From positions 1 through 6,326 of the forward strand of contig JBHIBC010000106.1 of NCBI GenBank assembly GCA_046758905.1: a DNA stretch of 6,326 bases, read 5' to 3'. A program made the position numbers and the translations under genes. A model generated the notes under the pieces. That model worked only from the letters and a program-made list of their open reading frames with translations, searched no databases and was not told the origin of the DNA. The stretch is from JBHIBC01 sp046758905 (GTDB lineage Bacteria; Acidobacteriota; Polarisedimenticolia; Gp22-AA2). Below are positions 5,758 to 6,326 of this stretch, in pieces; within the stretch, counting starts at the first letter, position 1; every line of letters begins with the position of its first letter.

Positions 5758-6326
5758 ATGGACCTGAAGAAGCTGCCGTTCTGGGGTCAGTTCGGGGTGG
5801 TCGTGGGGCTCGCCGTGGCGCTCGTCGCCGTGGCCTGGATGGCCTACCCCAATTTCTCTGAGATGAGCAAACGAAACGCGGGCATGCAGTCGCGTCTCGA
5901 GGGGCTGCAGGCCGAGATCCGCAAGGGCCAGGCCATCGAGGCCAAGCTGCCGGAGTTCGAGAAGGAGATCGAGAACCTCCAGCACAAGCTGAACGACCTG
6001 CTGGCGATCCTCCCGACCGAGCCGGAGACCGGCGAGCTGCTCAAGTGGGTCAAGAACCTGGCCGACCAGTCCAACCTGGACCTCAAGCAGTTCAACCCGG
6101 GCGCCCTGCAGGCGAAGGAGTTCTACAAGGAGTTCCCGATCATGATGGAGGTCGCCGGCGACTATCACGACCTCGGGGTCTTCTTCGACCGGATCAGCAA
6201 GTACTCGCGCATCATCAACGTGAGCGGCGTCAACATCAACGCCAGCAACCAGGCCGGCCCCTCGATCCGTTCCACCTTCACGGCGACCACGTTCGTGTAC
6301 GACGAGTCCACGGCCGCTGAGGGCGC
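5758..6326 (+). CDS. pilO: Type IV pilus assembly protein PilO, 3'-truncated by window edge
   Basis: PilO is the periplasmic partner of PilN in the inner-membrane alignment complex and contacts PilP, which links to the PilQ secretin. The frame runs open from ATG 5758 to the window end, giving 189 codons with the end missing. The ribosome binding site GGGGAG (5745-5750) begins on the last base of the pilN stop, 7 nt before the start. A single membrane helix lies at about 12-30, after a short charged N-terminus. A coiled coil runs at about 36-84, and then comes the family-typical ILPTEPETGELLKWV. The periplasmic domain has QFNPG at 111-115, the segment FYKEFPIMMEVAGDYHDLG (122-140) and FFDRISKYSRIINV (142-155). 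Most PilO proteins are about 190-220 aa, so little is likely missing. pilP and pilQ are expected next. Confidence 0.93.
   Translation, partial: MDLKKLPFWGQFGVVVGLAVALVAVAWMAYPNFSEMSKRNAGMQSRLEGLQAEIRKGQAIEAKLPEFEKEIENLQHKLNDLLAILPTEPETGELLKWVKNLADQSNLDLKQFNPGALQAKEFYKEFPIMMEVAGDYHDLGVFFDRISKYSRIINVSGVNINASNQAGPSIRSTFTATTFVYDESTAAEG

Noticed and set aside
4855..6168. 437-codon open frame antisense to pilM-pilN-pilO
   Set aside because: It spans three well-identified genes on the opposite strand and is a GC-driven shadow with repetitive Leu/Val/Arg-rich content.
1..6326. CRISPR array, insertion sequence, tRNA, toxin-antitoxin or defence system
   Set aside because: No regular repeat-spacer pattern, transposase, terminal repeats, tRNA fold or defence-type proteins were seen; all long frames are explained by housekeeping and pilus genes.

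Overview
The window comes from a high-GC bacterial chromosome. All genes are dense, use G/C-ending third positions and look like ordinary housekeeping DNA. The set (a SecF encoded separately from SecD, one long bifunctional Rel/SpoT protein, RidA, a zinc-ribbon L28, and a pilM-pilN-pilO type IV pilus cluster) points to a Gram-negative, diderm lineage. An Acidobacteriota or former deltaproteobacterial-type genome fits best, but this is inferred from gene content and style; no rRNA or other marker here settles it.

Layout: (1) 2-805, + strand: the C-terminal two thirds or more of secF, cut by the left window edge. (2) 806-961: a spacer with a perfect 9-bp hairpin, a good extended -10 promoter and a leader of about 90 nt. 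(3) 962-3109: complete rel (ppGpp synthetase/hydrolase, 715 aa). (4) 3122-3508: ridA, 12 bp downstream with a strong ribosome binding site, probably on the same transcript. (5) 3550-3744, minus strand: rpmB (L28), convergent with ridA across a 41-bp G-rich gap. (6) 3745-4066: a 322-bp divergent intergenic region holding the rpmB promoter, an unusual AT-rich alternating purine-pyrimidine palindromic block, a likely pilM promoter and a hairpin next to the pilM ribosome binding site. (7) 4067-6326, + strand: pilM, pilN and the first 189 codons of pilO. pilM and pilN overlap by ATGA, and the pilO ribosome binding site touches the pilN stop. pilP and pilQ are expected to the right.

Functions: SecF (with SecD upstream) helps pull exported proteins across the inner membrane. 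Rel sets the (p)ppGpp level in response to starvation. RidA clears reactive enamine/imine intermediates of amino acid metabolism. L28 is a 50S ribosomal protein. PilM, PilN and PilO form the cytoplasmic-to-inner-membrane alignment complex of the type IV pilus machine. I found no undescribed system. The most unexplained sequence is the 3886-3926 block between rpmB and pilM.
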